A stretch of 16,180 bases of DNA from SAR324 cluster bacterium (GTDB lineage: Bacteria; SAR324; XYD2-FULL-50-16): contig NVSR01000122.1 of assembly GCA_002401295.1 (NCBI GenBank), forward strand, positions 1-16,180, given 5' to 3'. The notes below the pieces were generated by a model. It was not told where the DNA came from, did no database searches, and was given only the letters and a program-made list of their open reading frames with translations. A program made the translations under genes and the position numbers. This document shows, one piece after another, positions 15,492-16,180 of the stretch (the first letter of the stretch is position 1; each line of letters starts with the position of its first letter).

Positions 15492-15875
15492 TTATCCATA
15501 AAGATCAGAAGCTTTGGTTTCTCTCTTATGTGGTTCTCCAATGGGTGAAGCCTGATTTTCACGGGTCACCGATTCATGGCTATAGATCAAACTCAGGCAA
15601 GCCGGTACGATTAACAGGTCAGCCAGTAAAGCCACCACAATTGTGAATCCACTGAGTAATCCAAAACTACCGATATTCTTCATCGTGGAAAAAGAGAGAA
15701 TAAAAAAGCCGGAGGATAATACTAAAGTAGTAATACACATAGCTCGCCCAGTGCTGCGCAAGGTCTTTCGTATTGACTGCTTGAGGTCCCCTGATTCATG
15801 AAAATAACGTTGAAAAGTTTCCTGTAATTTTTGATTCAGTTGATCCAGAATTACTACATAAGACGAACCGTGGTC
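15492..15875 (-). pseudogene. RND/MMPL exporter, C-terminal fragment
   Basis: Read from 15875 downward, the frame gives YVVILDQLNQKLQETF, then QRYFHESGDLKQSIRKTLRS and TGRAMCITTLVLSSGFFILS, then two membrane helices ending LADLLIVPACLSLIY and a hydrophilic tail to TAA at 15492. RSTGRAM before the last two helices is typical of RND-family exporters. The first stretch looks like the end of periplasmic loop 1 and the next like the region before the final two helices, so the middle of the protein (most membrane helices and loop 2, several hundred residues) is missing at about 15805-15815. No start codon is supported; a TTG near 15761 would yield only a stump. Confidence 0.75.
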
Positions 15876-16180
15876 TCATTGAGGGGAGTTTCTGACTCAT
15901 CACCATAGGGATCGGAACGTACTAGCAGGGTTGTGTAGGTTCCATCTTCTGAAATTAAGGTATTGCGATAGATAGGATCTGCCATCACCCTTTGTTTGAT
16001 GAGTTCCAGGGCTTTTTGATTTTCCGGCCATTGCTCCAACAGTTCTTCCACAATCAACTCGCCTTCTTCACCTCGAATGGAAGTTACGTTGATCAAACTC
16101 TGCACATCATCCAAATAGGGAACATTATTCTCCAATTCCAGGTGCAGACTCCTCAAATTTTCCAGGAAGCTGAGATCAAA
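15854..16180 (-). pseudogene. RND/MMPL exporter, N-terminal periplasmic-loop fragment (runs off right edge)
   Basis: The frame is open to the right edge and reads FLENLRSLHLELENNVPYLD, DVQSLINVTSIRGEE, ELIVEELLEQWP, VMADPIYRNTLISEDGTYTT and LLVRSDPYG, typical of the first periplasmic loop of RND-family lipid/hydrophobe exporters. It stops at TAG (15854-15856) after TTVRLM. The next part of the protein continues in another frame from about 15860, so a frameshift separates the two fragments. The N-terminal membrane helix, if present, lies outside. Whether this is true decay or a sequence error at one base cannot be told here, but the large internal loss cannot be a single-base error. Confidence 0.72.

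Overview
The window looks like chromosomal DNA from a Gram-negative bacterium with moderate to low GC. It has long multi-domain kinases, sigma-54 regulation, an RND exporter relic, a FadD-type ligase and a proteobacterial-style Gpt. A delta-type lineage (Desulfobacterota or SAR324-like) would fit, but that is inference; there is no rRNA or other marker gene to fix it.

Positions 1-10270 are a plus-strand block of signal transduction. It holds a very large hybrid histidine kinase whose start lies off the left edge, a CheR-type methyltransferase, a CheB-type methylesterase without a receiver, a small two-helix membrane protein, a sodium/solute-symporter fused to a histidine kinase (CbrA-like), and, after a 170-bp gap, a receiver-kinase. 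The first five genes overlap or nearly touch and are almost certainly co-transcribed. The hybrid kinase carries two tandem PAS domains that keep the haem-ligand and distal-pocket residues of FixL. No chemoreceptor, CheA/CheW or DNA-binding response regulator accompanies these genes, so their output must leave the cluster.

Positions 10271-14641 look like a small sigma-54 regulon. A 63-residue protein made of two copies of one 24-residue unit is followed by a PAS-PAS-AAA+ sigma-54 activator with a TyrR-like HTH. Next comes a 499-bp intergenic region with a very good -24/-12 promoter and a long leader that could be structured, and then an AMP-forming long-chain acyl-CoA ligase starting at TTG. 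The likely reading is that the activator senses a small molecule through its PAS domains and turns on the ligase. The activator's own start codon is preceded by a perfect 12-bp inverted repeat that covers its ribosome binding site.

Positions 14642-16180 lie on the minus strand. An intact xanthine-guanine phosphoribosyltransferase (gpt) converges on the ligase across a perfect 11-bp hairpin. Upstream of gpt is decaying DNA: a short stretch that looks like part of a sigma-54 activator tail, an orphan Fis-type HTH tail, and an RND/MMPL exporter that is frameshifted, has lost its middle, and runs off the right edge.
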